Assembly: GCA_000432175.1 (NCBI GenBank)
Contig: HF989504.1
Span: 48,369-64,327, forward strand
DNA from: Eubacterium sp. CAG:786
GTDB taxonomy: Bacteria; Bacillota; Clostridia; Oscillospirales; Ruminococcaceae
Direction of reading: 5' to 3'
Length of the DNA stretch: 15,959 bases
Shown: piece by piece, positions 1-7,799 of the stretch
Numbering within the stretch: position 1 is the first letter of the stretch
Layout: the number at the start of each line of letters is the position of its first letter
Notes under the pieces: model-generated
Told to the model about the DNA's origin: nothing
What the model saw: only the letters and a program-made list of their open reading frames with translations
Database searches by the model: none
Program-made: the position numbers and the translations under genes

Positions 1-633
1 GGCATTCCGTCTGCGGAGGCGTACGATTACGCGACGTCCTCCGGTGTTTGCGATATTCCGATTTCGGGTGCGATACGCGTGAATGCGAGGTTCTTTTCGG
101 ATGATATCCCGCATAATCTCGGCATAGGCGATGTAAGCATTTCGGTTTCGGTGGAATACGACGACGACACCGGCAGAAAACTGCTTTTCGGCGACGGGGA
201 GATATTCGCGGTCAAGGGTGAAAAGGCAGTCCCGAAGATACAGGCGGCTGCGCTTTTAAGCCCGGATAAGGGAACTTTCCGCATAGGGATACGGCTTTCA
301 GACTATGTTGACGGGCACAGCGTGAGAGTGCGCTGGTTCGCATATAAGCCCACCCGCGATACAGCGCAGCTGAGGTACAAGGACAATATCGTTATCCGTA
401 TCAGCCCTGATATACAGAAGCTCAAGCCGCTTGAGAGAGTGCGTTTCATGGCAGAGGTCAGCGGCACTGAGGATAAGACGGTCACATGGTCCGTCAGCGA
501 CCCCGAGGGTGGAAGCATAGACGAGAACGGGCTTTATCAGGCGCCCTCCGTCGAGGGAACATACGAGGTCATCGCGTGCAGCAATGCGGACGGCGTGACC
601 AGAACCTCTGCATTCGTGCTTGTGGAGGAATAA
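1..633 (+). CDS. Partial hypothetical protein with C-terminal Ig-like domain
   Basis: The 5' end lies outside the window: the frame is open from base 1 and the first internal GTG (79) has no convincing ribosome binding site. The visible 210 codons look beta-rich throughout. The last ~80 residues (from about nt 394) resemble a bacterial Ig-like (BIG-type) domain: a strand ending in VRFMAEVSG, then VTWSV, a G-SIDENGLYQAP turn and a closing GTYEVIACS strand. Such domains are common in extracellular adhesins and in phage or CIS tail fibre and baseplate proteins. The N-terminal part (IPISGAIRVNARFFSDD onward) is not recognised. It ends in TAA 24 bases before the next gene, so it is very likely the upstream member of the same operon. 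A structural or surface-exposed component of the injection system is plausible but not shown by the sequence. Confidence 0.8.
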   Translation, partial: GIPSAEAYDYATSSGVCDIPISGAIRVNARFFSDDIPHNLGIGDVSISVSVEYDDDTGRKLLFGDGEIFAVKGEKAVPKIQAAALLSPDKGTFRIGIRLSDYVDGHSVRVRWFAYKPTRDTAQLRYKDNIVIRISPDIQKLKPLERVRFMAEVSGTEDKTVTWSVSDPEGGSIDENGLYQAPSVEGTYEVIACSNADGVTRTSAFVLVEE

Positions 634-642
634 ACATCACCA

Positions 643-650
643 GGGAGGTG
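643..650 (+). promoter_or_regulatory. Ribosome binding site that decides a TTG start
   Basis: An AGGGAGGTG-type Shine-Dalgarno sequence sits about 8 bases before TTG 658. There is no ATG or GTG in the correct frame near it, so the next gene most likely starts at this TTG. Confidence 0.7.
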
Positions 651-657
651 CAGTGGT

Positions 658-1383
658 TTGCAGGAGATCATAGACTGCGGAAGATATAAAGTCACGGAAG
701 TTCTCAGATCGCACACCGGTTTTGAAGCGGCGCTGTGCTGTGACGTTACCGTTAACAGCGGGGAAATTTTCATAGTTGACCAGTACAGCAATATGACTTA
801 TATCCGCGAACTGCTGCCCCTTTTCTACGACCTGGAAAATAAGCGCTTCAAGGGACTGCGCGGGCTTGTTACGGCAGACGGAAGCTTTTCAGCGGTGTTT
901 GCCTATCACGACGGGGTCCCATTTGAGGAATATTACCGACAGCGCTCCAAGAACTATGACGCCGACATAAAGCTTGCAGACAGCATGCTGTGCGGCGCGC
1001 TGGAATTCGACCTTGCAGACGACCGCACCGCTGCCTGCGGGCTGCTGATGGAAAACGCAGTTGTGGACCCACGGGAGGGTCAGGTGCATTTCAACATGCT
1101 GCTTGACCCCGACATATCCGGCAGCGGGAAATTCCGCACCATAAGGCTCGGAAACATGCTGGACAGAATGTTCCATCGGGACAGATACTTTCCCGATGAA
1201 ATTGGCGAATTCATCGACGGAATGCGCTCGGGCGAATACGCGAGCTGCGCGGCAGCATATTCCGCATGGAGAAACCTGCAGCAATCGGCAGAAAAGACGC
1301 GAAGCGAATACCTTAAGGAAGGGCTGTTCGCATATCTCGGCAGGCGTGCCCGCAAGCGCCGCAAAAAACGCAGAAATGCGTAG
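658..1383 (+). CDS. Degenerate kinase-like (pseudokinase-like) cytosolic protein
   Basis: 241 residues, TTG start supported by the GGGAGG site just upstream. No signal peptide or membrane segment. The opening GRYKVTEVLRSHTGFEAALC followed by a strand ending IFIVDQY resembles the first strands of a Ser/Thr kinase N-lobe, but the usual glycine-rich loop and the VAIK lysine are absent. A later stretch, MENAVVDPREGQVHFNMLLD (about residues 130-149), resembles the kinase catalytic-loop to DFG segment (N-ilvd-dG-v) without HRD or DFG. If this is a kinase fold it is catalytically dead. The C-terminus is extremely basic (RRARKRRKKRR), suggesting binding to nucleic acid, acidic lipid or an acidic partner. 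It lies 28 bases before a membrane protein with an equally dead cyclase domain, so a scaffold role in the same complex is possible. The kinase relation is inference; the alternative is a wholly unrelated hypothetical protein. Confidence 0.75.
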   Translation: MQEIIDCGRYKVTEVLRSHTGFEAALCCDVTVNSGEIFIVDQYSNMTYIRELLPLFYDLENKRFKGLRGLVTADGSFSAVFAYHDGVPFEEYYRQRSKNYDADIKLADSMLCGALEFDLADDRTAACGLLMENAVVDPREGQVHFNMLLDPDISGSGKFRTIRLGNMLDRMFHRDRYFPDEIGEFIDGMRSGEYASCAAAYSAWRNLQQSAEKTRSEYLKEGLFAYLGRRARKRRKKRRNA

Positions 1384-1398
1384 GACCTGTCAGAAAAC

Positions 1399-1403
1399 GG
1401 AGG
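1399..1403 (+). promoter_or_regulatory. Ribosome binding site that sets the ATG 1412 start
   Basis: GGAGG lies 8 bases before ATG 1412. The frame stays open upstream to GTG/ATG-like codons inside the previous gene (to ~1196), but those would overlap it by about 190 bases and give an unlikely basic, non-membrane N-terminus. The start at 1412 immediately begins a signal/TM helix. Confidence 0.8.
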
Positions 1404-1411
1404 ATATTTAC

Positions 1412-4150
1412 ATGGTAAAAAAGACGATAAGCTTTATCGTGATACTTCTCATATTCTGTACGACAGGCGTGGCGCTGCTTATCGGCACATCAAATTTCGG
1501 GTTCGGCTTTGGTGGCATTGCAGAAAAGACGGTCAGCAGCACCTATGCTCTGGACCGTGCAGGGGATATATATTACATAAGCGACAGCGGGTCGTATAAA
1601 AATCTTGTCTGCATTGACTCAGCGGGCAAAAGGCTGTTTGAAAAGCGGCTTTCACCTGATGTGTTCGGTGAAAGCTTCGTCCCGGCTGGAATATACGTTG
1701 AGCATGACAAGGGAATTTACCTGACGACCTATGAATTCGACCAGGCAACTTTGTTTGTCAGCCGTGCTGTGGTTCACAGCTTTTATGAGGACGGAACGTA
1801 CGCGGGCGAGGTATTTTCGCAGAAGCTTTCAAGGTACATGAACGGGCAGTCCGTCATTATTTCGGCGTTCAGCGAGGACGACAATTCGGTTTACTTCTCG
1901 CTGCTGGACAATGGCAGAGCGGAGGTGTTCTCGGCGCTGAAAAACAACTCGGAGCCGTGCGCGAAAATCGCTGAATATCAGCTTCCGGACCGTGACATCT
2001 ATGGCGCGTATACTTTCTCAGACGGCAGCGTCGCGCTGGGGATTCATGGGGGACTTTCAGTGCTCGGCGCCAGCGGTGAGAAATCCATTGGCAACGTAAG
2101 GCAGGACGCGGTTTTCGACCGCTTCTGGAATGGCATCGACCTGGTTTATATGATGGATTCTGCGACCGGCGATATTTATACGCTGTCAAAGGATCTTTCC
2201 ATTTCAGCGGCGCTTTCCGGCGGCAGGGTCATCAATGCCGAGGAATCCATAACTCCCGCGGACATGACAGATATCTCTGTTGGAATTACGGGCAACATAT
2301 TCGGCTGCATACATGATGAAGCCGAGAGGCTCTATTACGGGAGCTTTTCAGTGATGTCCCGTATTTACACCGATGATGTTGACCGCAGTACGCAGATAAA
2401 TTCGATACTCACCCTTGCAGCGGTAGCCGTGGGCGTGATACTGCTGACGATACTCACATGGGACTTTTACGTCAGCATTCTGAAAATGCATCTGTCGATA
2501 CTCCTGCGGCAGTCGCTGCTGATGATAATGCTGATATTCATGGTGCTGTATTCGCTGTCCTATCTGATAATAATTCCGCAGGTGGAGCAGATAGTCACCG
2601 GGAATTACAGCCATGAAGCGCAGATTATTGCCAACACTTTTGAGGACGCTATGAGCGGTATCGCGGGCAGCGAGCCGCAGTATTCCGATTATGAGGAACT
2701 TTTCGCTGCAGAGGGCAGGGCGGCAGCTTCCGCTGACCCGGAGAATGCATTCGACGGCGACGACGAAAAGCCGCAGGTCCATCTTGCAGAGATAAAGAAC
2801 GGCAGAATGCGCCTTATAGCTTCCACCGACCTTTACCCATCGGGCACGAATGCAGACCGTCTGATATACGGGCTTAACCTGACGGACATTGCGACAGGAA
2901 TGACGGATACCGAGAGCTTCCACATGCAGAGCGGAATTGAGGGTGAAAAGCTGTTCCTTGTCCGCAGGATATCGATACCAGTTACGACCAGCGACGCATA
3001 CATGATAGTTGGTATCCGTATCAGCAGCCTTTCCAGTGCGGTGGACGGAATACAGCGAATGATAAACCTGTTCCTTGTCGGCGGGGGACTGGTTCTCGTT
3101 GTGATATTCATGATAATCGAGAATATCACCGCAGGCGCAGTGAGAAAGCTTAAGCGCTCAGTCGATAAGATAGCTTCCGGGGAATACAACACCCCGATAA
3201 ACATCAGCACCGGCGACGAGATAGAAGAACTCTCGCGGTCGGTGAGGGCGCTTTCAGACCACATCGTTGACAAGACGACAAGCCTTGAACGCCTGAATAA
3301 TTCCTATTACCGCTTTGTTCCGCTGAGCTTCCTGAAAAACCTTGGTGAAACCCAGATCGAGCGCGTCGATAAGTCACTGCATTCTAAGCGGAGAATGGCA
3401 GTTCTGCTTCTCCGGTTCAGAATGTCAGACGCCGAACGAATGATGGGTTCGCAGGATATCTTTGAAAGCATAAACGGTGTTTTCGAACAGCTGATACCGA
3501 TAATAGGGAGCCACGGCGGCACGGCGTATAATTTCCTGTACAACGGCTGCAGCGCGATATTCAACAATGCCGAGGACGCACTGCGCGCTGCGATAAAGAT
3601 GCGGGAAAGCGCGGCAGCCTACAACGAGGTGTGCCGGCTTCGCGGAAAGCAGACTGCGGACGTCCGCGTGGTGATAAGCGAGGGCGATGTGCTGCTTGGA
3701 TTTATCGGCGATGAAAAGCGAATGGAGCCTACCGCGGTTTCCGGCGTAATTACCGAGGCAGAAGAGATAGAAAAGCTGTGCGACGACAGCGGTCTGTACA
3801 TCGTCTGCACCGAGGAAGCATTCCGCACCCTGCCCGCTGGTAAATACCGCAGCCGCAGGATAGGTGAATTTTCAGCGGAAGGTACGGGCGCAGTCGGGCT
3901 TTACGACATGTTCGACAGCGACCCATACGCAATGATAAAGCTGAAAGAACAGTTCAGCGGGGAATTCAGCGCGGCGCTGAAGCTGTTTGAAAACGGCGAT
4001 TTCATCGGCGCAAGGACGCGTTTCATGAACATCGTGAAATACGCCCCCGACGACGGCACCGCAAGGAACTACCTTTACCTTGCGGAACACAACATAAACT
4101 CTGGCAGGCGCAAGCTGACATACCGAATTTACGACGGCAGCGAAATCTGA
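1412..4150 (+). CDS. Membrane receptor with propeller-like sensor, HAMP and inactive class III cyclase-like domain plus TPR-like tail
   Basis: 912 residues. Order: TM1 (about 5-27); a beta-rich extracytosolic region with repeated short strands (about 30-325, propeller-like); TM2 and TM3 (about 330-352, 364-393); a second extracytosolic sensor-like region (394-545); TM4 (550-572); HAMP (about 575-625); cyclase-homology domain (about 630-845); TPR-like tail (about 847-905). The linker YRFVPLSFLKNLG and the later FIGDEKRMEPT (764-774) match class III adenylate cyclases closely. The catalytic positions do not: the two metal-binding aspartates align with Arg668 and Asn711, the adenine-recognising lysine with Asn707, and the D, N and R of the D-x-V-N-x-A-x-R motif with Gly778, Thr781 and Glu785. 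Cyclic nucleotide synthesis is therefore not expected. It probably acts as a membrane receptor or scaffold, signalling by conformation or partner binding. It precedes the MORN membrane gene by 36 bases. Confidence 0.88.
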   Translation: MVKKTISFIVILLIFCTTGVALLIGTSNFGFGFGGIAEKTVSSTYALDRAGDIYYISDSGSYKNLVCIDSAGKRLFEKRLSPDVFGESFVPAGIYVEHDKGIYLTTYEFDQATLFVSRAVVHSFYEDGTYAGEVFSQKLSRYMNGQSVIISAFSEDDNSVYFSLLDNGRAEVFSALKNNSEPCAKIAEYQLPDRDIYGAYTFSDGSVALGIHGGLSVLGASGEKSIGNVRQDAVFDRFWNGIDLVYMMDSATGDIYTLSKDLSISAALSGGRVINAEESITPADMTDISVGITGNIFGCIHDEAERLYYGSFSVMSRIYTDDVDRSTQINSILTLAAVAVGVILLTILTWDFYVSILKMHLSILLRQSLLMIMLIFMVLYSLSYLIIIPQVEQIVTGNYSHEAQIIANTFEDAMSGIAGSEPQYSDYEELFAAEGRAAASADPENAFDGDDEKPQVHLAEIKNGRMRLIASTDLYPSGTNADRLIYGLNLTDIATGMTDTESFHMQSGIEGEKLFLVRRISIPVTTSDAYMIVGIRISSLSSAVDGIQRMINLFLVGGGLVLVVIFMIIENITAGAVRKLKRSVDKIASGEYNTPINISTGDEIEELSRSVRALSDHIVDKTTSLERLNNSYYRFVPLSFLKNLGETQIERVDKSLHSKRRMAVLLLRFRMSDAERMMGSQDIFESINGVFEQLIPIIGSHGGTAYNFLYNGCSAIFNNAEDALRAAIKMRESAAAYNEVCRLRGKQTADVRVVISEGDVLLGFIGDEKRMEPTAVSGVITEAEEIEKLCDDSGLYIVCTEEAFRTLPAGKYRSRRIGEFSAEGTGAVGLYDMFDSDPYAMIKLKEQFSGEFSAALKLFENGDFIGARTRFMNIVKYAPDDGTARNYLYLAEHNINSGRRKLTYRIYDGSEI

Positions 4151-4186
4151 CGTACAACCGCCCCTGCATGGAAGGACATGTGATTT

Positions 4187-5911
4187 ATGATCAAGAAGCT
4201 CGCTAACGGAATAGCGCTTATAATACGAGTGCTGAAAAATGCGCTGCTTCGCCCTTTCCGGGTGGTGAGCAGTAAATTCAAATATATGTTCAGCGTAGGC
4301 AGGGTGACGTCGGCTGTGCCGGGTGCAGTCAGCAAGTTCCCGAAGCTGGCAAAGCGAAAGCCCGAAAAGCGCGAGGATTATTTCGACTGGGGCAGGATAT
4401 ATATTGCAAAATCGCTTGTCCTGCTGATAACTGTTATAATCATCGCAGCGGTACTGCTGTACATATTTGTCCTGCACCCGCTTTTCACCAGCTGGTGGTG
4501 GGTAAAGGACATGCAGTTTGAGGAAACTGCAGTATCCGCTTATAACGGGCGCGTCCGGCTGTACTACGACAGGGAATTCACCGAGCTCAAATTTGAGGGC
4601 AGGCTGAATGACGGTTCTGCGGTAGAATACGGCGAGGAATTCTGGGAAAACGGAAGGAACAAGTACGCAGGCAACTACGAAAAAGGCGTGTACAGCGGCA
4701 GCGGTATCCTCTATCTTGAGGACGGCACCGTGCTCTACCGCGGAATGTTCTCAAACGGTAAGTACAACGGCGCAGGGGAGCTTTACAAAGACGACTGCAT
4801 GTGGTCCGGGGAATTCCGCAACGGCAAGCTTGAGGGCAGCGGGACTATAACGCGCAACGGCGTGCTGCTGTTCACGGGTAATTTCACGGACGATGTTGCG
4901 GAGGGCACCTGCAAGGAGAACTACGACGACGGAAATCTGCATTACAGCGGTTCGTACAGCGGTGGAGTTCCCCACGGGGACGCGCTGGAATACTACCCCA
5001 ATGGAAACCTGAAATACAGCGGGCAGTTCACAGCCGGCAAGTATAACGGCAACGGCACATTGTATTACGAAAACGGTGAAAAACACTATAGCGGAAGCTT
5101 CGAGATGGGCGTGTTTTCCGGCAGCGGAACGCTTTACGAAAACGGCTCCCGGCTTTATTCAGGCGAGTTTGAGAGCGGAGTTTACAGCGGCAGCGGCACG
5201 TTATACGGCGCTGACGGCACAGTCACGGCGGGAACGTTCAGCGACGGCGTGATAAGCGGTTCCGCAGTGCGCACCTACCCCAACGGAATGAAATACGAGG
5301 GTTGTTTCGTTTCCGGGCAGCCCTCCGGGTCCGGCAGCCTTACAAACGCCGCGGGAAAAACGGTGTATTCCGGGCAGTTCCTTGACGGCTTCATTGACTG
5401 GAACGAGCTGATAGGCCTTGACGCAGCTGCGGCTGCTGAGTGCTTCCCGAATGCGGTGAAGTCGGTGTACGACGACTGCTTCCGGCTGACTGACGGCTCC
5501 GGCGTTATACTGGAATGCAGCTTTGCCCGGGGCAGCGACCCGGCTTCGGTGCGCGCGGTGTATTCCCTGCCGACAGGCGGCGTTGCCGTGAACATACGCT
5601 CCGTGAATGACATAAACGTCCCGTCTGCAGCAGCGAAAGCAAAGGTCGAGGGAACGCTTCCGTCGCAGGCTTCGCTGCTTGGTATAACGGAGCAGTCCGT
5701 TGAATGCTACGCCGTCACATATGCTGAAACGGTGGTTTACTGGTGGGTGAGCTCCGACGGTGAACTGCTCATGTTATCGGCGCATTCGCTTTCCGGCGAG
5801 GTCGTACCTCCCGCGGAGGACAGCGATGAAACAACGGACCGCAGCGACATCGCAAAACTGTTTGAAGATATCGGGCTTGACATTGAAGATTTTGAGAGCC
5901 TTGGCTTCTGA
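4187..5911 (+). CDS. Single-pass membrane protein with extracytosolic MORN repeats
   Basis: 574 residues, ATG 4187 preceded by AAGGA. The N-terminal ~72 residues are strongly basic (many Lys/Arg, e.g. KLAKRKPEKRE), then comes one TM helix (about 73-100). By the positive-inside rule the N-terminus is cytosolic and the rest lies outside. Residues about 145-404 hold roughly 11 MORN-type repeats (Y-x-G-x-F-x-x-G-x-x-x-G-x-G-x-L-Y), such as YSGEFESGVYSGSGTLY. The C-terminal ~170 residues form an unrecognised domain ending in an acidic tail (DIAKLFEDIGLDIEDFESLG). MORN arrays form extended beta surfaces that bind lipids or proteins. Here they could form a stalk or docking surface in the cell wall zone. 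It sits between the dead-cyclase receptor and the TolC-like secreted gene, so a joint envelope complex is a reasonable inference. No enzyme activity is evident. Confidence 0.88.
   Translation: MIKKLANGIALIIRVLKNALLRPFRVVSSKFKYMFSVGRVTSAVPGAVSKFPKLAKRKPEKREDYFDWGRIYIAKSLVLLITVIIIAAVLLYIFVLHPLFTSWWWVKDMQFEETAVSAYNGRVRLYYDREFTELKFEGRLNDGSAVEYGEEFWENGRNKYAGNYEKGVYSGSGILYLEDGTVLYRGMFSNGKYNGAGELYKDDCMWSGEFRNGKLEGSGTITRNGVLLFTGNFTDDVAEGTCKENYDDGNLHYSGSYSGGVPHGDALEYYPNGNLKYSGQFTAGKYNGNGTLYYENGEKHYSGSFEMGVFSGSGTLYENGSRLYSGEFESGVYSGSGTLYGADGTVTAGTFSDGVISGSAVRTYPNGMKYEGCFVSGQPSGSGSLTNAAGKTVYSGQFLDGFIDWNELIGLDAAAAAECFPNAVKSVYDDCFRLTDGSGVILECSFARGSDPASVRAVYSLPTGGVAVNIRSVNDINVPSAAAKAKVEGTLPSQASLLGITEQSVECYAVTYAETVVYWWVSSDGELLMLSAHSLSGEVVPPAEDSDETTDRSDIAKLFEDIGLDIEDFESLGF
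4619..5398 (+). repeat. In-frame degenerate MORN repeat array
   Basis: About 11 diverged units of ~66-72 bases encode the Y-x-G-x-[FY]-x-x-G-x-x-x-G-x-G motif. DNA-level similarity is highest in the YSGSGTLY-coding stretches near 4692, 5110 and 5180. It is a protein repeat, not a mobile or CRISPR repeat. Confidence 0.8.
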
Positions 5912-5922
5912 GAGGTGGTAGA

Positions 5923-7194
5923 ATGAAGCGTTATACAGCCGCTGCAGCGGTGATATCAATGGGAATACTCATTACGGCGAATGCGGCTGCATACGGTCTG
6001 TACTGCGAGAATGTGACTGCAGCAAATGCAGTTTCCGGGTACTCAGAGCAGTTGAAAACGCTGTCAAAGCAGTTTGAAACGGCGCTGAACGCTGCCGGAA
6101 TTCCCGACGGAACAGCCGAAGCGGAAGAACCTTCCGTCAGTGAGCTTTACACGCAGCGGCTGAGCGTTTACAGCGAGTTTGCGTCGGCGCATTCAGAGCA
6201 GGAGTATTCCCTTGCGGAAAATCTTATAGATTACGACATCCTGCTGAAAAGGCTGTCGCTTGAAACCGACCGCTATGAGAGAATGAAGTCTGCTGCCGAA
6301 GAATTCGCGCAGAAATACCTTGTAGGCGAATGCACGAAGCAGCAGACCGATGAAGCGGAAAAACAGCGCAGCGACAAATATTACGAGATAGAGAGCCTGC
6401 TGTTTGATGTCAGCGCGCTGAAAGCAGAAATAGAAAGCGTGACTGGTGAAACGCTGAGATCTGACCATGATTTCAGCGACGTGTATCTTATAACGGACGC
6501 GCTGAAACTCTCGCCCGACGAACTCTCCGACTGGGGAACCCCCGGCACGATATGCGCTACCGACGGCGCAGAGGTAATCTCAGAAACCGCAGACATCACA
6601 GCAGAATACACAACGGTGGTGAAGAACTACTATTCCCTGGGTGAAGCTCTGAGGACGTACATCGACGCCGCAGAAGCGTACCATACAGCCGCCGATGAAT
6701 TCCGGCTGGGCACTGTATCGTCATCGCAGCTTGACGCGTTGAATACCGCATATGAGGACGCAAAAATGAACGCCCTTACGAGCAAGGCAGATTACGCGAA
6801 ATCGCTCCTTGAACTTGACAAGTCCAGCGGAGGCGCGCTGACTTCCGGCAGCGGGACAAGCGCAGGGCTTGCTGGCGCGCTGCGCAGTTCACTGCCGAAA
6901 AAGCTGAGGGGCGATGGTCTGTGGCTGACCCGCAGAAGCGGAAATACAGTGAAATTTTCGGTGCAGCTGCTGCCGATGGAATTCGATTTTGAGGACGATA
7001 CCGGAGAATACGACGTTATCTACAACGGAAATCTGCTGTGCACCACTGCGATAGGGCAGACCGCAGAGTTTGAAGCGCCTGCGCCCGTGAATGGAACAAG
7101 CCGCGCAGAGGTTGTTTTCCGTAAGAACGGAAAGCCCGCAGGGAGTTTCCTGGTTGATATCTATTCACCGTTCGGTGAATTTTTGGAGGACTGA
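5923..7194 (+). CDS. TolC-like coiled-coil hairpin protein, exported or membrane-anchored
   Basis: 423 residues, starting 11 bases after the previous stop with AGAGGTGG as ribosome binding site. The N-terminus (MKRYTAAAAVISMGILITANAAA) is a signal peptide or membrane anchor. Two long helical segments follow (about 96-177 and 227-304), each with the outer-membrane efflux (TolC/OEP) pattern. The first ends with a QKYLVGECTKQQTDEAEKQR turn and a later SVTGETL. The second has AADEFRLGTVSSSQLDALN and ends LLELDKSSGG. In TolC the 'G-x-(V/I)-S-x-x-(E/Q)-L' turn joins the two helices of each half-hairpin. The beta-barrel strands of TolC are not apparent, and a beta-rich C-terminal domain (about 320-423) follows instead. 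In a presumed single-membrane host this cannot be a classical outer-membrane channel. A periplasm-like or wall-spanning helical tube or scaffold for the injection apparatus is an inference from the neighbours. Confidence 0.82.
   Translation: MKRYTAAAAVISMGILITANAAAYGLYCENVTAANAVSGYSEQLKTLSKQFETALNAAGIPDGTAEAEEPSVSELYTQRLSVYSEFASAHSEQEYSLAENLIDYDILLKRLSLETDRYERMKSAAEEFAQKYLVGECTKQQTDEAEKQRSDKYYEIESLLFDVSALKAEIESVTGETLRSDHDFSDVYLITDALKLSPDELSDWGTPGTICATDGAEVISETADITAEYTTVVKNYYSLGEALRTYIDAAEAYHTAADEFRLGTVSSSQLDALNTAYEDAKMNALTSKADYAKSLLELDKSSGGALTSGSGTSAGLAGALRSSLPKKLRGDGLWLTRRSGNTVKFSVQLLPMEFDFEDDTGEYDVIYNGNLLCTTAIGQTAEFEAPAPVNGTSRAEVVFRKNGKPAGSFLVDIYSPFGEFLED
7185..7189 (+). promoter_or_regulatory. 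Ribosome binding site for ATG 7196
   Basis: GGAGG within the last codons of the preceding gene, 6 bases before ATG 7196. The reading frame is open back to ~7091, but the DUF4255 homology begins at the 7196 start, so this site fixes the start. Confidence 0.85.
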
Positions 7195-7195
7195 A

Positions 7196-7798
7196 ATGAC
7201 AGAATACACTGCGATTTATGAAGCAGGCGAGTCACTTGCTGAACTGCTGCGTGCCGGGCTCACTCCTGAACCCGTGCTTAAGCGCGAGAATATCGGGCTT
7301 TGCGAGCCACAGTCCCCGGAGGATTTTCAGCTCACGATATGGATATACAACGTCGAGATGATAAAGGACAGCGGCATGCGCACCGGTTTTCAGCCGGACC
7401 CCGAGGACCCGACAAAGGAACGGTTCGCACCCATGCAGTTAAAGCTGCATGCGCTTGTTTCGGCGCATTCAAAGGCGCCCGCAATACAGAAGTGCGCCGA
7501 TGAATACCGTATTCTTGGCAGGGCAATGCAGACCGTCAAGGACACGCCGTCAATACCGCAGGAACATCTCGTGGGTTCGCTTGCGGAACAGAACGAACCC
7601 GTGCTGCTGGAAATAGTTCCGCTTAACGGCGAGGAACTTTCGCGCGTGTGGAACAATTCCAGCAAGACGATACGCCCGTCTTTCGGGGTGGACATCTCGC
7701 AGGTGTTCATGAGTTCCACCCGCGTGAGAACAGCCGCTCCGCGTATCACTACGGCTCAGTTTGACGCTAAGCCAGATGTAAAGAGAAAGGTTAAGTGA
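7196..7798 (+). CDS. DUF4255 / Pvc16-N family CIS protein (tail terminator-like)
   Basis: 200 residues, starting one base after the previous stop. It matches the DUF4255 (Pvc16 N-terminal) pattern along its length: an opening helix YEAGESLAELLRAGLTPEP, a central strand LTIWIYNVEM, then FAPMQLKLHALVSAHS followed by a helix with EYRILGRAMQTVKDTP, and a closing LSRVWNNSSKTIRPSFGVDI with a final strand. The family occurs in extracellular contractile injection systems (Afp16/Pvc16-like), where it caps the tail end and sets its length. It is one of the strongest markers here that the operon belongs to a CIS. It is tightly coupled to the next two genes, which look like further tail parts. Length is as expected for the minimal domain without extra C-terminal modules. 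Confidence 0.92.
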   Translation: MTEYTAIYEAGESLAELLRAGLTPEPVLKRENIGLCEPQSPEDFQLTIWIYNVEMIKDSGMRTGFQPDPEDPTKERFAPMQLKLHALVSAHSKAPAIQKCADEYRILGRAMQTVKDTPSIPQEHLVGSLAEQNEPVLLEIVPLNGEELSRVWNNSSKTIRPSFGVDISQVFMSSTRVRTAAPRITTAQFDAKPDVKRKVK

Positions 7799-7799
7799 C

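Noticed and set aside
1196..1411. Upstream extension of the receptor reading frame to ~1196
   Set aside because: It overlaps the previous gene almost fully, encodes a basic sequence with no membrane character, and GGAGG plus ATG at 1399-1412 gives a clear start with an immediate TM helix.
2348..2923. Minus-strand open frame of 191 codons (similarly 3872-4477 and 13176-13658)
   Set aside because: It lies opposite well-supported coding sequence, has no matching ribosome binding site and low-complexity translation. It is a by-product of codon bias.
4690..5200. Short repeated DNA (TACAGCGGCAGCGG-like) that could look like a repeat array
   Set aside because: The repeats are in frame and explained by the MORN protein motif. 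Spacing and divergence do not fit CRISPR or mobile repeats.
6905..6913. RGD tripeptide in the TolC-like protein
   Set aside because: A three-residue match is expected by chance, and nothing else suggests integrin binding.
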